This document shows positions 36,078 to 44,271 of a stretch of DNA of 64,000 nt, piece after piece (position 1 is the first letter of the stretch; each line of letters begins with the position of its first letter). The position numbers were made by a program, and so were the translations under genes. The stretch is from assembly GCF_003634095.1 (NCBI RefSeq), contig NZ_RBIR01000009.1:55817-119816 (forward strand), written 5' to 3'. Below the pieces are notes generated by a model. That model was not told where the DNA came from. It did no database searches and saw only the letters and a program-made list of their open reading frames with translations. This DNA comes from Arthrobacter oryzae. Its GTDB lineage: Bacteria; Actinomycetota; Actinomycetes; Actinomycetales; Micrococcaceae.

Positions 36078-36485
36078 ATGCTCAAAGTTTTGGGCCAATA
36101 TGAGTCGAATGACGGCCGCATCGGTCGCGGTGGCCCCGACGTCGCCGGCAACGCCGACATCGCGACGGGCTACCAGATCTACGTCAACGGCGGCCCTGCC
36201 GTCGTCGGCGGAACGAGCGCTGTAGCCCCGCTGTGGAGCAGCCTTGCGGCAAGACTCCTTCAACTCCCCGGTGGCCCTCAGCGCATAGACAACGAATGGC
36301 TCTACTCTCTGGACGACTCGGCGCTCCAGGACATAACCGAGGGCTCCAACGCTATCGCCGCCACCGGCGCAATAGAAGCGACGGCGGGTTACGACACCGG
36401 GTCCCGGATGGGATGCGTGCACGGGCCTTGGCTCGCCAGCGAGCCTCCACTAGGGGTCACAAGTGAGAGGACAAACAATGAGTAG
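36078..36485 (+). CDS. S53 (sedolisin)-like C-terminal mini-protein
   Basis: 135 residues. It matches only the C-terminal third of sedolisin/kumamolisin peptidases: GRGGPDVAGNADIATGY, then VVGGTSAVAPLWSSLAARL with the nucleophile Ser in GTSxxxP. The catalytic Glu and Asp of the N-terminal part are missing, so it cannot be a complete protease. The C-terminal calcium-site region is also altered (DITEGSN, then a Gly-poor tail). It starts at a leaderless-type ATG under SARP site 5 and overlaps the phosphoesterase gene by eight bases. Decayed gene or repurposed domain. Confidence 0.65.
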   Translation: MLKVLGQYESNDGRIGRGGPDVAGNADIATGYQIYVNGGPAVVGGTSAVAPLWSSLAARLLQLPGGPQRIDNEWLYSLDDSALQDITEGSNAIAATGAIEATAGYDTGSRMGCVHGPWLASEPPLGVTSERTNNE

Positions 36486-37596
36486 CCCCACCCGTATCAA
36501 GAGAGTGGTTGTCTTCATCCAGGAGAACCACACGACCGACAACTACTTCGGTGGCCTTGCCCCGTACGGCGCCAATGTCGCCACTGGTTGGCCGGTCCAG
36601 TCCAACCCGCCGCTGGCGGATCCCCGCCACGACCGCGTTTCTTATGATCGGTGGCTGACTGGTAGAGAGACAGCGAGCCACACTCAGTTCGATACGGTCA
36701 AAGACCTGCCCTTCTACGCTTACCTGGCGCTGACCGGTGCATTCTTCGAAAACCATTGCTCGGGATTCGGTACGAACTCGACTCCCAATCATCTGCTGCT
36801 GGTCGGAGGACAGAGCCCAACGCTGAAGAACCCTTCCCGTCGGCAGCCTCCACCTCTGTGGGATCTGCCGTCGGTGCCCGGGCTCGCGAACGAGAATGGC
36901 CTCAGCTGGAGGTGCTATACCGGCAGCAGCGACTACCCTGCCGGCTTCTACCAACAGCTAAAGGGCTCACCCAACCTGATGCCGTCATCACACTTCGTCC
37001 GTGACGCCCAAGCCGGGGAACTGCCGGCCCTCAGCTACGTTTGGCACAACTCCCCCGAAGACGAGCATCCCCTTGCCGACGTCTCGATCGGGATGACCAA
37101 GATCTGGGAGAGCGTCGATGCCGTCGTCCAATCCGGCGGCTGGCAGGAGACCGTATTCTTCCTGACTTGGGACGACTGGGGCGGCTGGGATGACCATGTG
37201 GCTACCCCGAATGTCGAGCACACCAGCGACGGCGTGCAGCTGGCCTATGGGCCCCGCGTGCCGTTGCTGGTTTTCGGCGGGCAGGTGAAGCAAGTAATCG
37301 ACAGCCGATGGTCCTCCCACGTGGACGTCCCCAAAACCGTCATTCAACTCCTGGGCCTGCCGGCGCTCGGCGTTCCCCGCGTGGACTCCAGCGAAGGCCT
37401 CGCGGACGTCACAGACCTCGCGCTCCAGCAACCGCCGCCGCCATCACCCGGGTCAAGAATCACTCTGCCAGATCCGCCCAATCCGACACCGCAGCCCCGG
37501 CCGCTCCCTCCCTCGCCCGGCCCGTCCGAGCCGGTCGGCCGCGTCTTGCTGCGAAACGGATCAACTCTACCGCCGCCCAACGACGTAACCCTTTGA
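36478..37596 (+). CDS. Phosphoesterase family protein (PLC/acid-phosphatase type)
   Basis: 372 residues of the alkaline-phosphatase superfamily. Motifs are VVFIQENHTTDNYFGG at the N terminus (metal-binding ENxxxDxxFG), HCSGFGTNSTPNHLLL, and TWDDWGGWDDHV near residue 238 (metal ligands Asp/His). Unlike secreted phospholipases C it has no signal peptide. The C-terminal 60 residues are Pro-rich. It is translationally coupled to the S53-like ORF under SARP site 5. Phospholipid or other phosphate ester hydrolysis is possible; a cytosolic phospholipase would be a plausible effector. Start at 36478 with GAGAGG upstream. Confidence 0.85.
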   Translation: MSSPTRIKRVVVFIQENHTTDNYFGGLAPYGANVATGWPVQSNPPLADPRHDRVSYDRWLTGRETASHTQFDTVKDLPFYAYLALTGAFFENHCSGFGTNSTPNHLLLVGGQSPTLKNPSRRQPPPLWDLPSVPGLANENGLSWRCYTGSSDYPAGFYQQLKGSPNLMPSSHFVRDAQAGELPALSYVWHNSPEDEHPLADVSIGMTKIWESVDAVVQSGGWQETVFFLTWDDWGGWDDHVATPNVEHTSDGVQLAYGPRVPLLVFGGQVKQVIDSRWSSHVDVPKTVIQLLGLPALGVPRVDSSEGLADVTDLALQQPPPPSPGSRITLPDPPNPTPQPRPLPPSPGPSEPVGRVLLRNGSTLPPPNDVTL

Positions 37597-37988
37597 GGAC
37601 CACCGTGCATCCGAGTAGACAGAGCAGGAACAGCCGGCCCAACGGCACGCGGAAGCCCGCGTCATCCGCGCTCATGGGGGCGGCACCCACGGACGGACTG
37701 ATTGGTGGTCGTTCCTGGCTTGGTGGCAGCCAGTCGACTCGCGGCTAAGAACGTTATCCGGCGTATTGGCAGATATGGCCTCGACACGGGCATCACTGGG
37801 ACCGGAGCCGGTATCGTGCTGGCACCGGCAGAAGAACTCGTCGCTTTCCGATCTGGAAATCACTCAAAAGATAGAGGAGTTAGGCAATGTTCGAGTCCAC
37901 TACCACGACCGACATACCCGCCCGCACGAACCGAAGCACCGGCGCTTCCCGGGCGCGGGCCATCGTCCAACACTCCTGAGGCTGACAC
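37597..37988. other. Intergenic region right of the island
   Basis: About 390 bp; only short frames without protein-like character. It leads into the extended left arm of repeat copy D. Confidence 0.4.
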
Positions 37989-38408
37989 CGGTCCCCACCC
38001 GATGCTTGAGTACATGACGAGAGTTTCCCAAGAATCGGCTGCCGACGGGAATGACCAGGGGAGCTTTATCCCAAGTCACCGCTAGTCAGGCAGTTCCAAG
38101 CGCTCCCAGCCATGAAGGAGTACGCAGCAACACCGCTGTCTTCCAAGCCACGAGAAGGAGCCGCCAGACCGCAACGGCCACCAAAAAAATGGGCCCCCGC
38201 AGGGGCCCATAAAGCTTTGTACACACTCAGCGGCCCACAAGCCCCTGAACAGGGAAAACACGTGCCCGAGGTGGGACTCGAACTGCATTCCCTCCCCCAC
38301 AAACACTGGACTCCCGCGAAAATGTGCGGAATCCGGCCCAGTCCGGCCCACATACGATCCGATCCGAGGCCCCAAATGTGGACAATGTACACACCCCAAA
38401 TTTGCCTG
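37989..38408 (+). repeat. Dispersed repeat, copy D (with left extension)
   Basis: The core at 38060-38408 has all the blocks, including the hairpin at about 38190-38212 and the tRNA-like CGTGCCCGAGGTGGGACTCG. A left extension (37989-38059: CCCGATGCTTGAGTAC, ACGAGAGTTTCCCA, GCCGACGGGAATGACCA) is shared with copies E and F but not A-C. The right border of the SARP island. Confidence 0.9.
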
Positions 38409-38613
38409 CCGACGACGCCATGCCATATCGCCTTCGATGCCTTGAAGTGCCAGCCGATACTGGACCCTAGGTAACGCTGAGGATAGCAACAGCCAGAAAC
38501 GCTTGATCAAAGGCCCAATAGTTGAAGCGATCTTCGGTGCGCCACGAGCTCGGCTAAGCACAGAGCACCGACAGGCTTGTCAGGCACCGGTCACTGAAGT
38601 TCCTGGCTCGCGG

Positions 38614-40002
38614 CTATCGGACCGCCGGGGCAATGTTGTGGTTCAGGCGGAAGATGTTCTCGGGATCATAGCGTGCCTTTACGGCGGCCAGCTGGTCGTA
38701 ATTGACACCGTATGCGGCCCGAACCCGGTCGTGTTCCTGGTCTCCGAGGTTGTTCACGTACACCGCTTCTTTGAGGTGCGGGCTCATCGCTTCGAAGAAG
38801 CGGCGGGTCCATTCGATGTTGCGGTCAGAATCGACTGGATCCTCCCACTGGGACAGGATCAGGAAATCATACTGGCGGTCGCGGTGGGCGAACGCGGTAG
38901 CCCGTGGATCCACCCGGCTGGCCACACCGGTCATCTGCTGCAGCCCGATCCCGGTAAAGGGCGACGGGATCGTCGCCGCGAAGTCCAGCAGTACGTCGAT
39001 CGCTTCGTCCGTGAGATCACGGAGGTAGCTGGACTTCCAGTAGTGTTGGCGGCCGCGGGGAAAACTGACGTCCGCTCCGCACTGGAGTGCCTCGTACGGA
39101 AGCGGCACGATTTCTCCTCCCAACGGCCGCCCGAAGCCTCGCAACGGGCTGAGAACCCTCTCCCCTTCGTCCAGTGGGCCGCAGTAGCATGCGGTGATAG
39201 AGACGGTGACGTGACCCTCGGGGTCGCGGGACACAGAGCCACCCATGGACAACTCGTCCGGCGCCCCGCTCGCGAACTGATGGTAGAAGCGCAGTGCATC
39301 ATGAGCCTGTTCTGCCGGAAAGGTCAGTCCGCCGGCGAGAACGGTTGTCACAGGGTGCAACTGATAAGTCAGGGCAGTCACTACCCCGAAATTCCCGCCG
39401 CCCCCGCGCAATGCCCAGTAGAGGTCCTCGTTCTCGGAAGCGTCCGCGGTAAGGAACTCGCCGTCGGCGGTAACAACGTCGGCGGCAAGCACATTGTCAC
39501 AAGCCAGCCCGTATTTTCCGTTGAGCCACCCGAGTCCGCCGCCAAGTGTAAGTCCGGCAATGCCGGTCAAGGAGACGACCCCTAGCGTCGTGGCTAGCCC
39601 AAACGCCTGGGTCTCATGGTCAAATTCGCCCAACAACAGTCCTGTCTGTCCCTGGGCCATGCGCCGGACAGGGTCGACGTGCATACCTTTCATACCGGAC
39701 AAGTCGAGCATCAGGCCGCCGTCACACACCGCGTTGCCAGCCACGCCGTGTCCCCCACCACGGATGGAAACGGGCCATTCCTGCTCGCGCGCGACGCGCA
39801 CACCCTGCATCACGTCGGCCACCCCAGAACACCGCAGTATCACCGACGGCCTACGATCGATCATGCCGTTGAATACGCGGCGGGTCCTGCCATAGCCTCT
39901 ATCACCCGGGGTCAGCAGTTCTCCACGGAAGCTGGCGGCGAGCCGCCGAGTTACGTCCGCATCGTGGGCTCCCCAAACGTTGCCGTCTGGTTCTTCAGGC
40001 AT
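38614..40002 (-). CDS. FAD-linked oxidase, berberine-bridge-enzyme type
   Basis: 462 residues. The PP-loop contains SIRGGGHGVAG (His for covalent FAD near residue 85) and a second attachment Cys appears in LNGKYGLACDN near 165, so bicovalent flavinylation is expected. The C-terminal YDPENIFRLNHNI closes the BBE domain. Family members oxidise sugars, alkaloids or other alcohols. It stands alone between repeat copies D and E, like a cassette; no partner gene is present. Confidence 0.9.
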   Translation of the reverse strand: MPEEPDGNVWGAHDADVTRRLAASFRGELLTPGDRGYGRTRRVFNGMIDRRPSVILRCSGVADVMQGVRVAREQEWPVSIRGGGHGVAGNAVCDGGLMLDLSGMKGMHVDPVRRMAQGQTGLLLGEFDHETQAFGLATTLGVVSLTGIAGLTLGGGLGWLNGKYGLACDNVLAADVVTADGEFLTADASENEDLYWALRGGGGNFGVVTALTYQLHPVTTVLAGGLTFPAEQAHDALRFYHQFASGAPDELSMGGSVSRDPEGHVTVSITACYCGPLDEGERVLSPLRGFGRPLGGEIVPLPYEALQCGADVSFPRGRQHYWKSSYLRDLTDEAIDVLLDFAATIPSPFTGIGLQQMTGVASRVDPRATAFAHRDRQYDFLILSQWEDPVDSDRNIEWTRRFFEAMSPHLKEAVYVNNLGDQEHDRVRAAYGVNYDQLAAVKARYDPENIFRLNHNIAPAVR

Positions 40003-40116
40003 CGTGAACCCCCAATCGTTGAGGCGATATTGTGCCCGTCGGCTGGAGATGTCAATGGCCCGATACTTGGCGCCGGTCTCGCCGAGGCGGTGATCGGTAT
40101 TGGGCTCGCGCAGTGA

Positions 40117-40552
40117 TCGGTTCGCCCGGTCCCAACCCGATGCTCGAGGACAACATCGAGGACATATCGAGAGATTCTAGGAGCTCCGGCTGCCGACAGG
40201 GCTGACCACGAGGATTTGCTCTCAGCAGGTCATGCAGTTCCAACCGCCTCCGGTCATGAAGGAGTATGCAGCCACACTGCTCTCCACGCCACGAGAAGGA
40301 GCCGCCAGACGAGTCGCAACCAACAAAAATGGGCCCCCGCAGGGGCCCATAAGAGGAGATTTGTACACATTCAGCGGCTCACAAGCCCCTGAACAGGGAA
40401 AACACGTGCCCGAGGTGGGACTCGAACTGCATTCCCTCCTCCGCAAACACTGGGCTCACCCGGAAACATAACGAATCCGGGCCGATCCGACCCACATACG
40501 ACGGAGTCCGACGCCCAAAGTGTGTACTTTGTACCCACCCCAAATTTGCCAG
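40117..40552 (+). repeat. Dispersed repeat, copy E (with left extension)
   Basis: The core at 40210-40552 ends in TGTGTACTTTGTACCCACCC. The left extension (40117-40209) has AACCCGATGCTCGAGGACA and GCTCCGGCTGCCGACAGGG. The same order as copies D and F. Confidence 0.9.
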
Positions 40553-41060
40553 CTTCGGGATCAGGACGAAGCCCCACGCTAGCTCCTTCGATCGCAGGAA
40601 GATCCCGCTAATAGACGATGTTTCGTCATGTTGGACCACGTGTCTCATCAGGAGAATCACGATGCCCCTCTCCCATGGTTTCGCTCACCCGGATCTCATA
40701 GCCGCTGGCCTGGTCAACGTGCGCTGATCCTTGTTGCGCCATAGCGACACGCCGCGCTGGGTCACCGAATTGCGGAACTAATTGGTCTGCATCAGGAGGC
40801 TTGTCCGTGTCGTTTGTCCCGCCGATCACGCTGCGTATTGACGGATCAGGACCAGCCACGAGCGCGCTCCCCCGGTTGCGCGGGTCATGCAGCTCCAAGC
40901 GCTTCCGGCCATGAAGGTTGTACCGGTGGGCCGTCGGGTCGTCCCGGGAAGACCGCCGAAGGATCAAAGTGCAGCAGGGCTGAGGCATGGATCGGCCGGG
41001 ATGACGACACGCGCGGCGCGAGTTCCTCTGATTGTCGATAGCCGGTGCCACCATCGAGGT
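40553..41060. other. Intergenic region with a partial repeat block
   Basis: No gene recognised. At 40883-40925 a short block (GTCATGCAGCTCCAAGCGC, then CCGGCCATGAAGG) matches the left core of the dispersed repeat, a solo fragment of the family. Confidence 0.5.
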
Positions 41061-41207
41061 ATGAGCACTCCAACAGTGGAAGCAGCGATCAATGAGCTCA
41101 TGGATTGGCAGTGGCCGGCAGTCGAGGAGTTACTCGCGAAACGCGGCCTCCTGGGCGACGGACTCCTCGTTGAGCACTACACCGGACTGATGTCATGGCT
41201 CGAATAA
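41061..41207 (+). CDS. Possible small protein
   Basis: 48 residues, helical and acidic (AAINELMDWQWPAVEELLAK). Only a weak ribosome binding site. A second short frame starts with GTG at 41208, directly after its stop, and runs 47 codons to 41351. Neither is recognised. They may be remnants, as the neighbourhood contains several broken genes. Confidence 0.3.
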   Translation: MSTPTVEAAINELMDWQWPAVEELLAKRGLLGDGLLVEHYTGLMSWLE

Positions 41208-41649
41208 GTGACCCGGTACACCGTCGTGCATTCCGCGTCAGTGGCCGTCCTGTTCGTGAACTCCTTCCCGGTCGATGCCATCTCCTTCCACCGCGACCTT
41301 CTCGGCTCCGACGATGCGAAGTCGTTCTTCACCCTTATGCCGCGGACGTAGATGCTCAGCGGCACACGGAAGGGCGCGTCGACTGGCAGCTTCGGCCGGT
41401 CATGCCGTACAAATGATGGCTATGACGACCACGACCGAAGCGCTGGCCTTTCGCGCGACAGACGAAACGGCGACCGCTCAAACCCATCATGTGGTCTTCT
41501 CAGACTCCGGCGCCGCGACGGCGACAGAGGTACGCGACACTGATACTCGGGGGGCCGCCCAGGTCCCGGTTTTCTCGAGCCCCTACTGATCTCCCCGGCC
41601 CGCCATGTCAGGGCTCCGGCCGGCGGACCTTCGCGTGCCTTCCGTGACC

Positions 41650-41950
41650 ATGGCCAACCCCGTGAACCGTGTCCCCGGCCCGGACCTGTTTCCCGGCGGC
41701 TCCTGGTACGAACCCGAATAGGACGTCTTTCGGGTATCGGCCGTAGTCGCGGAGACGGGCGTGAGGCTGTGGTCCTGTCAGGGCAAAGACGTGACTCGGT
41801 GGTTCCCTGACCTGGCTGCTGCCCTTGCGAAGCAGGTCCCGCCCGGGTGCGTGATCGACGGCGAGGCCCTCATCTGGGCGGGCGACCGTCTCGACCTAAA
41901 CTCCCTCCAGCAGCGGAAGGACCTGGCGTGGTTGCCGGTGATCCTGTCGA
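41650..41950 (+). pseudogene. ATP-dependent DNA ligase fragment, inactivated
   Basis: Translation gives PVNRVPGPDLFPGGSWYEPE, a stop (TAG), DVFRVS, then VRLWSCQGKDVTRWFPDLAA and IDGEALIWAGDRLDLNSLQQ. This is the nucleotidyltransferase N terminus of actinobacterial ATP-dependent ligases, where the active-site motif is EPKWDGFR. Here the catalytic Lys is Glu, the Trp codon is TAG and Gly is Val. The rest of the protein is missing. A dead remnant. Confidence 0.8.
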
Positions 41951-41951
41951 G

Positions 41952-42365
41952 TCAGTGTCGGCCGAGGTGGGCTGCGTCTTTCCAGACGCCATCTGCCGGC
42001 ATTTCGAGCCGATCGGTCATACCCTTCCGCCAGTCCGGGGTCTCGACCGGTTCCCCCCAGTAGTCGGTGATGTGGGTGACTGTGCCGTCGACGAGTTCTC
42101 CAATGGTGACGTTGCGGTAGAGGCGTCCGTCGCCGTAGTTGCAGGTCCATTCGACGACGATGGTGGTGGTGCCCAGTCGGTGGCGCCGGCCGATTTCCAG
42201 GGTGAGTTCGGGGAAGTTGCCTTCGACGTCTGCGATGAGTTGGCGGCCTCGGACGATTTCGCGCATCTGCGGCCATTGGCGGACGGCGTTCTCGTGGAGG
42301 GGGGCGCCGAGGAGGTATTCGACGCGGGTGGCTCCGTTGTAGTCATCAGTGGGGATGTCGGTCAT
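41952..42365 (-). CDS. SnoaL-like (NTF2-fold) protein
   Basis: 137 residues with a SnoaL/NTF2 pattern: RVEYLLGAPLHENAVRQWPQ at the start, FPELTLEIGRRHRLGTTTIV in the middle and VTHITDYWGEPVETPDWRK at the end. The start at 42365 overlaps the AlkA-like stop by four bases. Last gene of the operon running from the alpha/beta hydrolase. Reaction unknown; such folds act as isomerases, hydrolases or binding proteins. Confidence 0.8.
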   Translation of the reverse strand: MTDIPTDDYNGATRVEYLLGAPLHENAVRQWPQMREIVRGRQLIADVEGNFPELTLEIGRRHRLGTTTIVVEWTCNYGDGRLYRNVTIGELVDGTVTHITDYWGEPVETPDWRKGMTDRLEMPADGVWKDAAHLGRH

Positions 42366-43018
42366 GCTGGGGTTCCTTCGGTTATGGTGAGTGAGCGCCA
42401 GAGCAATGCGGTGGCGTAGCTGCGGCCCGGTGCCCATCCTTGTCCCCGCTGACGAACCTGGTCAATGGTCGGTATCTCGTTGAGGGTCCAAGCGCGGGCG
42501 ATTGCACGGCGAACGCCGATGTCGCCGGCAGGCAGGATGTCCTGCCGATGCAACTGGTGGATCAGGAACATTTCCGCCGACCAAAGGCCAACCCCGGTGA
42601 CGGCGGTCAGGGCTGTGACTGCTTCTGCGTCGCTGAGGTCGTCCATGTGCTGGATCTCGAGTTGCCCTGATCGCACCCGGCCTGCGAGGTCGAAGATGTA
42701 GCGGGCTTTGGCATTGGAAAGCCCGAAGCCTCTGAGCCGGCCGGGACCGAGTGCGATGACGGTGTCCGGGTCGGGGATTCCACCGGTGGCGGTGGCGATC
42801 CGGTCGTAAAGGGTATAGGCGACGGTGATGGAGATTTGCTGGCCGATGATGTGGAGCATCATTGCGGCGAAGTTGCTGGTGCCGGTGCGTCCTCCGTCGT
42901 TCCACACGAAGGGGTCCGGGGTGCCGTGGGTTTCGATCATCGCCGCCAGCACCGGGTCGTTGGCGGCGAGGGCGATATACGCGGCCACCCGCTTCTCGTT
43001 TCCGTCTGTGCCAGTCAT
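42362..43018 (-). CDS. DNA-3-methyladenine glycosylase II-like (AlkA, HhH-GPD)
   Basis: 218 residues. The helix-hairpin-helix and GPD region is clear: LTAVTGVGLWSAEMFLIHQL, then PAGDIGVRRAIARAW with the catalytic Asp in GDIGV. It excises alkylated bases. It is embedded in an operon of unrelated small enzymes and starts five bases after the truncated DUF1348 gene. An in-frame start at 43039 is possible, but 43018 avoids overlap. Confidence 0.88.
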   Translation of the reverse strand: MTGTDGNEKRVAAYIALAANDPVLAAMIETHGTPDPFVWNDGGRTGTSNFAAMMLHIIGQQISITVAYTLYDRIATATGGIPDPDTVIALGPGRLRGFGLSNAKARYIFDLAGRVRSGQLEIQHMDDLSDAEAVTALTAVTGVGLWSAEMFLIHQLHRQDILPAGDIGVRRAIARAWTLNEIPTIDQVRQRGQGWAPGRSYATALLWRSLTITEGTPA

Positions 43019-43023
43019 AGTGG

Positions 43024-43311
43024 TCACCTGTCGTGCCACTCGTACTGGAATCGGACGGCGATGCGGTTGCCGCGGAAATTCCAGAGCCCTTTGCGGAGCG
43101 CATGATCCTGCTCCTTCTCCCAGTTCCGCGCCGGGAACTCGAGTACCCGACCGGTCACGAAGGTGTCGCGGTTCCGCCGCACCGAATCGGGTTTGTGGGC
43201 GAGGGCGACCTCTTCCGGGTCACGGGTGTTCCATGCATCCTCGGCGGCCCGCACCCTTTGCAGCGCGGTGTTCATCCCGAACGGTGGGAGCGGTGGGCGT
43301 GTCTCGGTCAT
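43024..43311 (-). CDS. DUF1348 protein, C-terminally truncated
   Basis: 95 residues. It matches the N-terminal two thirds of DUF1348 (NTF2-like, usually about 150 residues): [49 protein letters not shown]. It stops right after FQYEWHDR, where family members continue with a conserved C-terminal half, and there is also a small deletion after FVTGR. Probably a damaged gene joined to the AlkA-like gene by a deletion. Confidence 0.75.
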   Translation of the reverse strand: MTETRPPLPPFGMNTALQRVRAAEDAWNTRDPEEVALAHKPDSVRRNRDTFVTGRVLEFPARNWEKEQDHALRKGLWNFRGNRIAVRFQYEWHDR

Positions 43312-43323
43312 CTGATTCTGCTT

Positions 43324-44256
43324 TCAGGTGATTGCGGGGTTGCGAGGATAGGAGCGGTGTTCGGTTTGCCTGATGCCGGGCAGGTGACCGGCCACGAGGC
43401 GTTCGGTGTGGAAGCGGGCTCGACGCCCGGTGTGCCCGTCATCACCGGCTTCACCGCGGTGATCCCACTCGATGCTGGCGGACCCGGACAGTTGCAGTGT
43501 CCGGCCGCTGTCAAAGTCCACGAACAGGAGCGCTGCCGTGGGGTCGATAGTGAGGTTCCCGAAGCTGTTGAACATATTGTTGCCGGGGTAGTCCGGCCAC
43601 CAGACGTCGTTGCTTTCCAGGCGGACGAACCCAGCAGGTCCGCCGCGGTGTGAGGCGTCCTTTCCGCGCGTCGGATGGGTGGTGCCGAGGAAGAAGGTGT
43701 CGGCCGCTTTGATCTGGGCAGCATCCTCTCCCGAGAGTTCTACATCGCTGCGCGGCTCTTCCAAGTCCGGTCGACTCCCCAGGATAGGGGCAAGGATGCG
43801 TTGTTGGATGTATTGCGGGCAGTTGCCGTACGCCTGTTCAACCTCCACGGTCAAGCCGTCATTGTCGGAGCCGGTGAGGGTGCCGTTGATGCGCAAGCGG
43901 CGCCGGGCCGGGAATTCCATCACCACCAAGGCCACAGGTTGACCGGCGGGTGCCGCGTCCAGCGGATCACCTTCTGCCACGTTCGTTCGGATGCGCAGTG
44001 TCGTCGGGGAGGTCACCGTCAGGAACCCGGGTTCCCCGATCAGGGGTGAGCTCCACAGGCTCCCGGCATCATCTCGTGCGGTGATGACCGCGAAGGTTCG
44101 GTCGGCCAGGAACCCGACAACTCCGCCGCGCAGCCCGACGGGTGCGAGCATCCCTGTCAGACGTTCGGCATCCGCCCGAACACCCGCCCGTTGCTGCACG
44201 GTCAACTCACCGTCGTGGAATCCCCAGTCGGTGAGCTGACTGTCCTGCATGTTCAT
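43324..44256 (-). CDS. Pyridoxamine-5'-phosphate-oxidase-like FMN-binding protein
   Basis: 310 residues of the split-barrel flavin-binding family. An N-terminal segment with VVGFLADRTFAVITARDDAG and SLWSSPLIGEPGF precedes the second barrel (GPAGFVRLESNDVWWPDYPG NNMFNSFGNL). Larger than PNPOx proper and typical of PNPOx-like proteins found near oxidoreductases. It lies 15 bp after the alpha/beta hydrolase gene in the same operon. Substrate unknown. Confidence 0.82.
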   Translation of the reverse strand: MNMQDSQLTDWGFHDGELTVQQRAGVRADAERLTGMLAPVGLRGGVVGFLADRTFAVITARDDAGSLWSSPLIGEPGFLTVTSPTTLRIRTNVAEGDPLDAAPAGQPVALVVMEFPARRRLRINGTLTGSDNDGLTVEVEQAYGNCPQYIQQRILAPILGSRPDLEEPRSDVELSGEDAAQIKAADTFFLGTTHPTRGKDASHRGGPAGFVRLESNDVWWPDYPGNNMFNSFGNLTIDPTAALLFVDFDSGRTLQLSGSASIEWDHRGEAGDDGHTGRRARFHTERLVAGHLPGIRQTEHRSYPRNPAIT

Positions 44257-44271
44257 CTGATTCTCTTGCCG

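Noticed and set aside
17962..40552. Integron-type attC array
   Set aside because: Same orientation and cassette-like spacing are suggestive, but the units are about 340 bp, lack the attC core structure and no integron integrase is seen.
41413..41589. Short ORF rich in Thr/Ala
   Set aside because: 58 codons, no RBS, no recognisable family, within a stretch of gene fragments.
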